Assembly (NCBI GenBank): GCA_017447445.1
Contig: JAFSNK010000021.1
Location: 103,390 to 167,389, forward strand
Length of the DNA: 64,000 nt
Source of the DNA: Clostridia bacterium
GTDB lineage: Bacteria; Bacillota; Clostridia; Oscillospirales; CAG-382
Direction of reading: 5' to 3'
In this document: positions 53,488-61,014 of the stretch, piece after piece
Layout: each line of letters begins with the position of its first letter
Position numbering within the stretch: position 1 is the first letter of the stretch
Notes under the pieces: model-generated
What the model was told of the DNA's origin: nothing
The model's input: only the letters and a program-made list of their open reading frames with translations
Database searches by the model: none
Made by a program: the position numbers and the translations under genes

Positions 53488-54045
53488 ATGAGCGCAAACG
53501 AACAAATAAAGCAAATATCCCAGCGCATTTTTTACCTGCGCGACGCTTTGGATATTTCCGCCGAGGAAGTCGCGGAGCGGCTGAGCATTCCTTTGGAGGA
53601 ATATCTTTCCTACGAGCGCGGCGAACGCGATATACCCATAAGCATTATTTACGAAACGGCGGCGATACTCGGAGTCGATCCCACGGAAATACTTATCGGC
53701 GAAGCGCCGCGTATGTCCGAATACTGCGTCACGCGAAAGGGCCACGGCGTTAAAGTGGAACGCTTCGCCGGGTATTCCTTCGAGGCGCTCGCGCACAACT
53801 TCATCGGGCGCGACAAGGAACCGATGATAGTAACGATTAACGCTTCGGACAAGCACGCCGACCTAGTTTCGCATTCCGGGCAGGAGTTCAACTATGTGCT
53901 TTCGGGAAAGATCGGCGTTACCGTCGGCTCCCGCACCTTCGAGCTTTCGGAGGGCGATTCGATCTACTTCAAGCCGTCGATCCCGCACGGGCAGTACGCC
54001 ATAAGCGAAACGGCGAAGTTCCTTACGATAATAGATAAAGAATGA
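53488..54045 (+). CDS. XRE-family regulator with C-terminal cupin domain
   Basis: 185 residues: an N-terminal helix-turn-helix (about 5-65; LDISAEEVAERLSIPLEEYLSYERG) and a C-terminal cupin barrel (about 105-185) with HSGQEFNYVLSGKIGV and GDSIYFKPSIPHGQYA motifs, which bind a small-molecule or metal ligand. Typical of XRE-cupin regulators of amine, amino-acid or sugar genes. Overlaps rsmA by four bases (ATGA). Ligand and targets are unknown. Confidence 0.88.
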   Translation: MSANEQIKQISQRIFYLRDALDISAEEVAERLSIPLEEYLSYERGERDIPISIIYETAAILGVDPTEILIGEAPRMSEYCVTRKGHGVKVERFAGYSFEALAHNFIGRDKEPMIVTINASDKHADLVSHSGQEFNYVLSGKIGVTVGSRTFELSEGDSIYFKPSIPHGQYAISETAKFLTIIDKE

Positions 54046-54854
54046 ACACGGGATTCCGCAAGAAAAAGCAATACGGGCAGAATTTTTTAACCAATTCCGC
54101 CATTCCGCGCCGCATCGCGCAGGAAAGCGGGATAACAAAAGAAGACGGCGTTATCGAGATCGGTCCCGGGTTCGGGATCTTAACGCGCGAGCTTTGCGCC
54201 GCCGCGAAAAAAGTGGTTTCGGTGGAGATCGACGGCGAGCTTACCGGAATACTTAACGAAAAGCTCGCGGACGCCGGCAATTTCAAGCTTATAAACGCCG
54301 ACATACTCGAACTCGATATAAAAAAACTGATCTCGGAAGAGTTTGACGGCATGGAAGTCTGCGTCTGCGCCAATCTGCCGTATTATATTACTTCCGAAAT
54401 AGTTATGAAGCTGCTGGAGGGCGGATACGGCTTCCGCAGCATTACCGTTATGGTGCAGAAGGAGGTCGCGGAAAGGTTCACTTCCCTTCCGGGATCGAAG
54501 AACTTCGGCGCAGTTACGGCGGCTATCAGCTACTACGCCAAAGTAAAAAAGCTTTTCACCGTAAAAGCCGGTTCGTTCGATCCGAAGCCGAAGGTCGACA
54601 GCGCGGTGATACGTTTTGACGTTTACAAAAAGCCCCCGGTCGAAGTCAACGACGAAAAAACGCTTTTCGCGGTGATACGCGCCGCTTTCTCGCAGCGGCG
54701 CAAAACGCTTGCGAATTCGCTGTATTCCGGCTTTGCGGAAAAATATTCGAAAGAAGAGATCGCGGGAATACTGCTCGCTTGCGGCGTTGATCCGAACGCC
54801 CGCCCGGAGGTTCTGGGTATAGAACAGTTTGCGGGAATAGCGAACAGTTTTTAA
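54042..54854 (+). CDS. rsmA: 16S rRNA A1518/A1519 dimethyltransferase RsmA (KsgA)
   Basis: Methylates two adjacent adenines near the 3' end of 16S rRNA during 30S maturation. 270 residues, with YGQNFLTN at the start, SAM-binding motif VIEIGPGFGILT, catalytic NLPYYITSEIV and the C-terminal helical domain with FSQRRKTLANSL. Coupled to the upstream regulator. Confidence 0.96.
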   Translation: MNTGFRKKKQYGQNFLTNSAIPRRIAQESGITKEDGVIEIGPGFGILTRELCAAAKKVVSVEIDGELTGILNEKLADAGNFKLINADILELDIKKLISEEFDGMEVCVCANLPYYITSEIVMKLLEGGYGFRSITVMVQKEVAERFTSLPGSKNFGAVTAAISYYAKVKKLFTVKAGSFDPKPKVDSAVIRFDVYKKPPVEVNDEKTLFAVIRAAFSQRRKTLANSLYSGFAEKYSKEEIAGILLACGVDPNARPEVLGIEQFAGIANSF

Positions 54855-54917
54855 TATAAGCGATGCAAAGTGTTTTCTGCAAGCCAACCGTAAGCGCCGT
54901 AAGATGCTTTTCTTACA

Positions 54918-54962
54918 AACAAAAGGAGTCGATCCGTAACGGACCGGCTCCTTATATTATTT
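54918..54962. terminator. Bidirectional terminator between rsmA and a decayed gene
   Basis: Imperfect stem AAGGAGTCGATCCG-TAA-CGGACCGGCTCCTT (54923-54953) with an AAAA run before and an AT-rich tract after, so it can serve both strands. Confidence 0.7.
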
Positions 54963-54973
54963 TCAATATGTGA

Positions 54974-55307
54974 TTAAACTCTCTTTTTGTTCCTGTCTTC
55001 AAGTATTTCGGCTTTTGTAAGCCTGTACTTTGCCGCTATATCGTCCGCGTAGCTTGCGGAAGAATCGCCTGGCAGTATCTTAAAGAACCTTTCGTGCGTG
55101 GCTTCATCCAGATGTAAAGTAGAACGCGAACAAAAGCAGCGGTATGGTAATAATACTCAACATACCGAATGAACCCGTAAGCAGCGCGGTGAAAACGGTA
55201 AAGAACAGGATCAACCTGAACAGAAAACTCTTTGCCGGAGATAATATTAAACGTTTTTCATCGGCGGCGCCTATGATGATTTCGGTAATCGAAGCAAATT
55301 TATGCAT
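54974..55307 (-). pseudogene. Probable frameshifted small membrane-protein gene
   Basis: The first frame (55307 to 55104) gives 67 residues with two membrane helices (about 29-47 and 49-64; LILFFTVFTALLTGSFG) ending in FTSG-stop. The next frame continues without a stop through a hydrophilic, helix-like segment (LDEATHERFF...YRLTKAEILEDRNKKRV) to a TAA at 54974. A single lost or gained base near 55116-55130 would join them into about 110 residues. No clear ribosome-binding site precedes the ATG, which lies 6 bases after the kinase-like gene. The family is not recognised. Confidence 0.45.
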
Positions 55308-55313
55308 GATTCG

Positions 55314-55943
55314 TTAAAACGTATTGTACCTTATGATCTCCAGCGAGGACGCGATAAGGCGCGCGGAACCCTCGACGCCGAAACGCCCGCTGTCGACCAT
55401 AAGATCGAAGTTGTGCGGATCGCCCCAGTTTTTGCCGGTATAGAAGTTATAGTAAGAGGCGCGCTTTTTGTCCGCCTTCTGTATCGCTTTGCGGGCGGAG
55501 TTATCGTCCGAGCCCGGGAACCGGTTTTTATAATTCTCGACGCGTTTTTCAATGGAAGCGTATATGTAGACCCGCAGAAGTCCTTCGACTCCGGCAAGCA
55601 CGTCGTCCGCGCAGCGGCCGATTATTAAGCAGTCGCCCGCTTCGGCGATCTTTTTTATTTCCGCGGACTGTATGTTGAACACCCGGTCGGTAAGAATATC
55701 GTCGTGCGTGCCGAAATGGATAACGCTGCCGCTGTAGTTGGACATCGCGAGCGAATAAAGGAAGCTTGAAGTCGCCTGCTCGTCCGCTTTTTCAAACGTT
55801 TCCCGCGGGATGCCGTGCTCCTGCGCGATACTTACGAGCGCTTCTCTGTCGTAAACCGGGATACCGGTTAGCTCGGATAGTTTTTGCCCTATCTCGGAGC
55901 CCATGGATCCGTACTGCCTTGCGATCGTGATTATCCTTTTCAT
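55314..55943 (-). CDS. Cytidylate kinase-like protein
   Basis: 209 residues from ATG 55943 (GGAG upstream) of the cytidylate-kinase-like family. It starts MKRIITIARQYGSMGSEIG, where a standard P-loop GxxGxGK would sit; the terminal lysine is missing (GSMGSE). Further segments: PVYDREAL, CLIIGRCADDVLAG, RVYIYASIEKRV and DKKRASYYNFYTGKNWGD, which match the LID and C-terminal parts of the family. These proteins are widespread in Firmicutes and their substrate is unknown. Transcribed divergently from the HAD phosphatase gene. Confidence 0.85.
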   Translation of the reverse strand: MKRIITIARQYGSMGSEIGQKLSELTGIPVYDREALVSIAQEHGIPRETFEKADEQATSSFLYSLAMSNYSGSVIHFGTHDDILTDRVFNIQSAEIKKIAEAGDCLIIGRCADDVLAGVEGLLRVYIYASIEKRVENYKNRFPGSDDNSARKAIQKADKKRASYYNFYTGKNWGDPHNFDLMVDSGRFGVEGSARLIASSLEIIRYNTF

Positions 55944-55963
55944 TTTACGTTCTCCTTTCGGTA

Positions 55964-55992
55964 TTGCAAAATCATAAAGATTATGATATAAT
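55964..55992 (+). promoter_or_regulatory. Sigma-A promoter of the HAD hydrolase gene
   Basis: -35 TTGCAA (55964-55969), 17-base spacer, -10 TATAAT (55987-55992). A palindrome fills the spacer. Confidence 0.75.
55971..55987. promoter_or_regulatory. Palindrome in the divergent kinase-like/HAD promoter region
   Basis: ATCATAA-AGA-TTATGAT, a perfect 7-3-7 inverted repeat occupying the spacer between -35 and -10. It is a good candidate operator for a dimeric repressor affecting one or both genes. Confidence 0.45.
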
Positions 55993-56024
55993 AAATCAGT
56001 TATAATAACTATTATGAGGTAATG

Positions 56025-56681
56025 ATGAAATACGAAATACTGCTGTTCGACCTTGACGGGACTCTTGTCGACACGCTTGAAGGCGTTGTAAAGTCCGCAC
56101 AGTACGCGTTGAAGCACTTCGGCATCGACGAAAAGATCGAAGATATGGACTTTTTCCTCGGCCCGCCGCTGCGCTATACGTTCACGACGCATTACGGTTT
56201 TTCCGACGAACAGGCGGCCCAAGCCATTGAAAAATACCGCGAGCGCTACCGCGTTTACGGCAAGCTCGAATCGCGGCTATTCCCCTGCTTCCCCGCGATG
56301 CTGGACGAACTGACCGCCGCCGGATACCGGCTCGGAGTGGCTACTTCGAAATACGAAAACAGCGCGGTGGATATTCTTTCCTACCTCGGCGTTGCCGACA
56401 GATTCGAATATATCACCGGTTCGAACGCGGACGAGACCATAAGCGAAAAGCACGAGGTGATTCTTGAGGCGTTAAGGCGGTTCGGCATTCCCGACGAAAA
56501 GAACAAAGCGCTTATGATAGGAGATATGAAATACGACGATATCGGAGCGCGTAAGGCAGGGATCGATTGCTGCGGGGTTTACACCGGCACCGCTTTTCCG
56601 CCGGAGCACGAGCTTGCCGGCGCGACATATATTATGAGCTCATTCGACGCGCTGCGCGAATTCCTGCTTTCCGCGGATTAA
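56025..56681 (+). CDS. HAD-family phosphatase (phosphoglycolate phosphatase-like)
   Basis: 218 residues, HAD subfamily IA with an alpha-helical cap. Motif I DLDGTLVDT (catalytic Asp pair), motif II ATSKYE, motif III Lys in SEKHEV and motif IV GDMKYDDIGA. Resembles Gph/PpaX enzymes, but substrate is open. ATG 56025 is five bases after GAGG; an ATG one codon earlier is possible. Its stop overlaps the stop of the decayed gene on the other strand. Confidence 0.9.
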   Translation: MKYEILLFDLDGTLVDTLEGVVKSAQYALKHFGIDEKIEDMDFFLGPPLRYTFTTHYGFSDEQAAQAIEKYRERYRVYGKLESRLFPCFPAMLDELTAAGYRLGVATSKYENSAVDILSYLGVADRFEYITGSNADETISEKHEVILEALRRFGIPDEKNKALMIGDMKYDDIGARKAGIDCCGVYTGTAFPPEHELAGATYIMSSFDALREFLLSAD

Positions 56682-57207
56682 CGTTTTGCGGTATTGTTTT
56701 CCTCTTTTTCTTTTCTTTCCGCTTCCTTTGTTTCTCCGCGCGTGCGGAACAGCTCGTTTTCCCTGCCGGTTATGCGGCACATAAAGTCCGTATAACGGCG
56801 TTTTGTCCCGCGGTAGTTAAACAGAAGTAATATCCCTATGATTATTGCGGCGGCAAGTATAACGTTGGCAGTATACAGCGAGGCGCCGCGCGACTCGGCA
56901 TAGAAGCGGACGATAAAAGCCAAAGCGTTATCAAAGCGGTGAAAATATAATCAAGTACGCTTTTGGTGAATATACCTTTTATACAGCTGCGCCCGCCTTC
57001 GCCGCTTATTTTTCCGCGAAAGACCGCGGCATACGGTTCATGCACCTAATTGGATTTGCGGATAAGCTTTATCCTGTCGCCGTTTCGCTTTGATACAAAA
57101 ATCAGATCCAGCGTTTCGTCGCTTCCGGCAAACCGTGCGGAGGAGGTATATTCATCCCGGCGGGATATAAGTTCTTCTTTTGAATAATCGCTTTCGAGCT
57201 CTACCAT
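56678..57207 (-). pseudogene. Decayed small membrane-protein gene (in-frame TAG plus frameshift)
   Basis: Starting at ATG 57207 behind a strong GGAGGAAACCGG, a 53-residue hydrophilic N-terminus (MVELESDYSKEEL..., ending RIKLIRKSN) stops at TAG 57046-57048. The same frame reopens at once (GTG CAT GAA...) through FTKSVLDYIFTALITL. A frame change near 56915-56925 then leads into LAFIVRFYAESRG..., a second membrane helix (NVILAAAIIIGILLLF) and a charged tail to 56678. Restoring both gives about 176 residues: a cytoplasmic domain, two helices and a tail. Its promoter and ribosome-binding site look intact. The family is not recognised. Confidence 0.7.
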
Positions 57208-57243
57208 CCGGTTTCCTCCGTTCGCAAATCTTATTCATAACTT

Positions 57244-57272
57244 ATTTTATCACATTTTTTCCCGCAAGTCAA
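57244..57272 (-). promoter_or_regulatory. Promoter of the decayed membrane-protein gene
   Basis: Minus strand -35 TTGACT (57267-57272), 17-base spacer, -10 TAAAAT (57244-57249). Confidence 0.7.
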
Positions 57273-57295
57273 TCACAAAGAAAGGAGAATAACGT

Positions 57296-58123
57296 TTGAA
57301 ACGCCTGTGGAAAGCAATCAAGTATTTCGGCAGAAAGGTATCCGCGAACCGCATGGGCGCCTATTCGGCGCAGACGGCTTTCTTTATGTTTCTTTCGCTT
57401 ATCCCGCTTGTGATGCTTTTGCTTACCATGCTTTCCAAATTCGGGACCACCTCCGAAGAGATAATAAGCAACGTCCAGAACGTCGCGCCGAGCTTCCTGC
57501 TGCGCTTTTTGAACATTTATCTTGACGAAATAATCGACGTCGGGAGCATTTCGGTAACGATAGTTTCCGCCGTCGTGCTGCTCTGGTCCGCCTCACGCGG
57601 GGTGTTCGCCATAATCGGCGGGCTCAACTCGGTTTACGAGGTAAAAGAAAAACGCAATTTCTTTGTGCTTCGGCTGCTTGCGATACTTTACACCGTCGCG
57701 TTCATTGCGATGATGCTTATCGCACTGCTGCTTATGGTGTTCGGCAACGCTATCGGCGAATACGTTTATTCGGTGATGACCGACCTAAAGGGACTGGTGT
57801 ATATCATTTCCTCGCTGCGTTTCATAATCGGCTTCGTTATGCTGGTGCTGTTCTTTATGCTCGTCTACAAAACGCTGCCCGGCGCGAAGGTGCGCTTTGC
57901 GGAGCAGATACCCGGCGCCGTTATAAGCAGCGCGGGCTGGGTCGCGTTTTCGATACTCTTCTCCTTCTATATCGATAATTTCAGCAACTATTCGAACATC
58001 TACGGCTCACTAACGATAATAATCGTGCTGCTGCTGTGGCTTTACGGCTGTATGTATATTATGTTCATCGGCGCCGAGGTGAACTTTATACTTTCTTCCA
58101 AGCTGCGCGAAATAAAGCAGTGA
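57296..58123 (+). CDS. YihY/BrkB-family inner membrane protein
   Basis: 275 residues with six membrane helices. It opens KAIKYFGRKVSANRMGAYSAQTAFFMFLSLIPLVMLL, as in the family, with LWSASRGVFAIIGGLNSVYEV and LLWLYGCMYIMFIGAEVNF near the C-terminus. These proteins were once called RNase BN in error; their function is not established. The start is TTG 57296 after AAAGGAG. A 101-base gap with a promoter separates it from the MBOAT gene. Confidence 0.92.
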   Translation: MKRLWKAIKYFGRKVSANRMGAYSAQTAFFMFLSLIPLVMLLLTMLSKFGTTSEEIISNVQNVAPSFLLRFLNIYLDEIIDVGSISVTIVSAVVLLWSASRGVFAIIGGLNSVYEVKEKRNFFVLRLLAILYTVAFIAMMLIALLLMVFGNAIGEYVYSVMTDLKGLVYIISSLRFIIGFVMLVLFFMLVYKTLPGAKVRFAEQIPGAVISSAGWVAFSILFSFYIDNFSNYSNIYGSLTIIIVLLLWLYGCMYIMFIGAEVNFILSSKLREIKQ

Positions 58124-58166
58124 TTTACAATATATGGATTTCGCGCAAGAATTTTTATAATATCTA

Positions 58167-58195
58167 TTGCAACGTCTGATATTTAATGTTATAAT
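58167..58195 (+). promoter_or_regulatory. Sigma-A promoter of the MBOAT-DHHW-FkbH operon
   Basis: -35 TTGCAA (58167-58172), 17-base spacer, -10 TATAAT (58190-58195), 30 bases before the ATG. Confidence 0.75.
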
Positions 58196-58224
58196 ATAAT
58201 AACATATACTGTATGGAGTGAAAA

Positions 58225-59637
58225 ATGCTTTTTGCCGATCTTTTATTCGTTTTCGTTTTCTTTACTCTGTGTATCGCGTGCTACTTCATAGCGCCGAACA
58301 TAAAGATAAAGAACATAGTGCTGGTGGTGTTTTCCCTGCTGTTCTATGCGTGGGGGGAACCGAAGCTCGTGTTCCTGTTCGTGTTCAGCGCGCTTGTGAA
58401 CTATCTGCTTGCGCTGCAGATAGATAAGCGGCGCGGCACAAAATGGAGCAAGGGTTTTCTGGCGATCGCGCTCGTATACGACATAGGGATGCTGTTCGTG
58501 TTCAAATACACCGATTTTATGATAAACAACATAAACGGCATATTCGGCACTTCCATCCCGCTTTCCAAAATAGCGCTTCCGCTCGGCATCAGTTTTTATA
58601 CCTTCCAGATAATCTCCTATATGATCGACGTTTACTGGGAAAAGGTGGCTGTGCAGCGCAACTTCGGCAAGCTTCTTATGTATATCTCGCTGTTCCCTCA
58701 GCTTGTCGCCGGTCCCATAGTTCGCTATGCGACCATCGCCGAGGAGATAGATGACCGGCGCACCACCGTCCAGGACGCGTACGACGGGTTCAAGCGGCTG
58801 ATCATCGGTCTTACGAAAAAGGTTTTGCTTGCAAACAACCTCAACCTGATAGTCGAAGCGTGCTTCGGAAAGGATATCGCGCAGGCGACGGTGCTGGGCA
58901 CCTGGATAGGCGTTATCGCCTATTCTATGCAGGTGTATTTCGACTTTTCGGGTTATTCGGATATGGCGATAGGTATGGGCAGGATATTCGGCTTCCATTT
59001 CGACGAAAACTTCAAGTATCCGTTCATATGCCGTTCAATAACCGAATTCTGGCAAAGGTGGCATATCTCGCTGGGCAGCTTCTTCCGCGATTACCTGCTT
59101 CCGGTGCCGATATTCGGCAAACGCCGCCAGACGCTTTCGCTGTTTTTGGTGTGGTTCACCACCGGTCTGTGGCACGGCGCGAGTTGGAACTACGTTATCT
59201 GGGGCTTGTATTTCGGGCTGTTCCTTTATATCGAAACGAAGATCGGCAAAAAACGGCTTAAAAAGGTGCCCGACGTACTGATGCATATTTACAACAAGAT
59301 AGTTATCATAGTCGGGTTCGGAATATTCTATTTCACCGATTTCGGTATGCTCGGCAACTTTTTCAAAAACCTTGTCGGCGCGAACGGGAACGCTTTCGTC
59401 GACGGAAAGACGGTGCAGGCGCTTCAGGATCATCTGTTCATAATAATCATCGCGGTGATCGCCTGCTTCCCCGTCGCGAAGCTTCTGAAAAAGCTGTTCG
59501 ACAAGACGAACCCGGCGGTGCAGTCCGCGGCGTATATATGCCTTACCCTCTTCCTTGTCGCGGCGCTGTTCACCGACACGGTGATACTCGTAAGAACGTT
59601 CAGTTCCAACAACCCGTTCCTTTACTGGAAGTTTTAG
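58225..59637 (+). CDS. MBOAT-family O-acyltransferase (AlgI/DltB-like)
   Basis: Membrane-bound O-acyltransferase, 470 residues with about eleven helices. The family's key histidines are His317 in TTGLWHGASWNYVIWG and the upstream His280 in WQRWHISL, and the YFDFSGYSDMAIGMGRI segment is typical of the AlgI group. AlgI-like proteins pass acyl (usually acetyl) groups across the membrane to partner SGNH/DHHW proteins, which acylate an exported polysaccharide. First gene of a four-gene run; the next starts 9 bases on with AGGAGG. Confidence 0.94.
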   Translation: MLFADLLFVFVFFTLCIACYFIAPNIKIKNIVLVVFSLLFYAWGEPKLVFLFVFSALVNYLLALQIDKRRGTKWSKGFLAIALVYDIGMLFVFKYTDFMINNINGIFGTSIPLSKIALPLGISFYTFQIISYMIDVYWEKVAVQRNFGKLLMYISLFPQLVAGPIVRYATIAEEIDDRRTTVQDAYDGFKRLIIGLTKKVLLANNLNLIVEACFGKDIAQATVLGTWIGVIAYSMQVYFDFSGYSDMAIGMGRIFGFHFDENFKYPFICRSITEFWQRWHISLGSFFRDYLLPVPIFGKRRQTLSLFLVWFTTGLWHGASWNYVIWGLYFGLFLYIETKIGKKRLKKVPDVLMHIYNKIVIIVGFGIFYFTDFGMLGNFFKNLVGANGNAFVDGKTVQALQDHLFIIIIAVIACFPVAKLLKKLFDKTNPAVQSAAYICLTLFLVAALFTDTVILVRTFSSNNPFLYWKF

Positions 59638-59646
59638 GAGGCGGAC

Positions 59647-61014
59647 ATGAAAGAAAAAGTTCTTAAGATTTGCCTTATCCTCCTCGTGCTCGTGTTTGCT
59701 TTTATGTTCGTGTTCACGGTGTTCTTCAAGCATACGGAGGAATCGAATTACGACAAACTTTCCGAATGGCCGGAATTGAACGCGGACAGCTATTTCTCCA
59801 GCGAATATTTCAAAGGCGTTATGCACTGGTTTACCGACCACATCCCCGGGCGCGATACGTTTATCGATTACGAAGCGCACGTCCGCGCGCTGTACGGGCT
59901 CCCGCGGGACGAGGAAGTGATCAACCGCGGTGGCAACGACGTCACGGACGAATCGTCCGCGGCGGAATCCTCGGAAGCGGTCTCCGATCCCGTCGAATCG
60001 TCGGAAGCGCCCTCCAAGGACCCGGTGGAATTCAGCGAGGTCTCGTTTGAAGACACCTCCGGCGAGGTGAGCGAATTCTCGCAGCCGGACAGCGATCCGG
60101 AAGGCGACGTCGAGCTTTGCAACACCGTGCTCGTTATCGGCCACCGCGGTCTGGAAGTGTTCTACGGCAACCTGCCCGGCGCCGAACGTTACGCCGGGAT
60201 ACTCAACTCGCTTGCCGAAAAGCTGCCCGAAAACGTTACGCTTTATTCGATGGTCATACCCAAGGCGGGCGCTTACTATATCTGGCAGTCGAAGCAGTTC
60301 GGTTATACCGCCAACGCGAATAAAGAGAATATCGACAGGATATCGGAACTGCTTTCCGACAAGGTGGTGGACGTGAACGTTTACAATACGCTGGGCGTTC
60401 ACTCGGACGAACCGATCTATTACCGCACCGACCACCACTGGACGGCGCTCGGCTGCTATTACGGCACGCAGGTGTTCGCGCAGAAAGCCGGAGTTACCTG
60501 GCACGACCTTTCGGATTACGAAAAGCACACCCGCGAAGGATACGTGGGCACGCTTTACACGTTTTCGAACAACAGTCCGAAGCTGGGCGATTACCCGGAG
60601 GATTTCGATTATTACGTTCCAAAGACCTCCTATACCGCCGAATACGGCAACAAAGAAGACCTTTCCGGCTTGTTCCCGCACGAGCAGGGGCTTTATTGGG
60701 ACATTGCCGACAGCCAGAGAAGCGGCTGGTACTTCATGTTCATGTACGGCGATATCTTTTCGGCAAGGATAAGATCCGATACCTGCAAAAACGGACGCAA
60801 GCTGCTGGTTGTTAAAGACAGCTACGGCAACCCGGTGCCGCAGTATCTGGTGGACAGCTTTGAAGAAATATACGTTGTGGATATGCGCGAATACAAACGC
60901 ACCATAACCGAAACTGTTGAAACATACGGAATTACCGACGTACTTGTCGCAGAATGTTCATTCTCGGCGGTCGGAGGAATAATACTTGATAAATTAGAAG
61001 GAATCTGCAAATGA
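59647..61014 (+). CDS. DHHW (AlgX/AlgJ-like) membrane-anchored acyltransferase
   Basis: 455 residues with an N-terminal signal anchor (about 6-27), an extracytoplasmic SGNH-like domain and the DHHW family motif RTDHHWTALG (about 265-270). Ser in VKDSYGNPVP near residue 385 fits the SGNH nucleophile block. A low-complexity Ser/Glu/Asp/Pro stretch (about 100-155) interrupts the fold on the outside. The expected role is final O-acyl transfer to a polymer, supplied by the MBOAT partner upstream. It overlaps the next gene by four bases (ATGA). Confidence 0.86.
   Translation: MKEKVLKICLILLVLVFAFMFVFTVFFKHTEESNYDKLSEWPELNADSYFSSEYFKGVMHWFTDHIPGRDTFIDYEAHVRALYGLPRDEEVINRGGNDVTDESSAAESSEAVSDPVESSEAPSKDPVEFSEVSFEDTSGEVSEFSQPDSDPEGDVELCNTVLVIGHRGLEVFYGNLPGAERYAGILNSLAEKLPENVTLYSMVIPKAGAYYIWQSKQFGYTANANKENIDRISELLSDKVVDVNVYNTLGVHSDEPIYYRTDHHWTALGCYYGTQVFAQKAGVTWHDLSDYEKHTREGYVGTLYTFSNNSPKLGDYPEDFDYYVPKTSYTAEYGNKEDLSGLFPHEQGLYWDIADSQRSGWYFMFMYGDIFSARIRSDTCKNGRKLLVVKDSYGNPVPQYLVDSFEEIYVVDMREYKRTITETVETYGITDVLVAECSFSAVGGIILDKLEGICK

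Noticed and set aside
59035-60681. A 548-codon open frame on the minus strand
   Set aside because: Antisense to the MBOAT and DHHW genes, whose catalytic motifs are on the plus strand.
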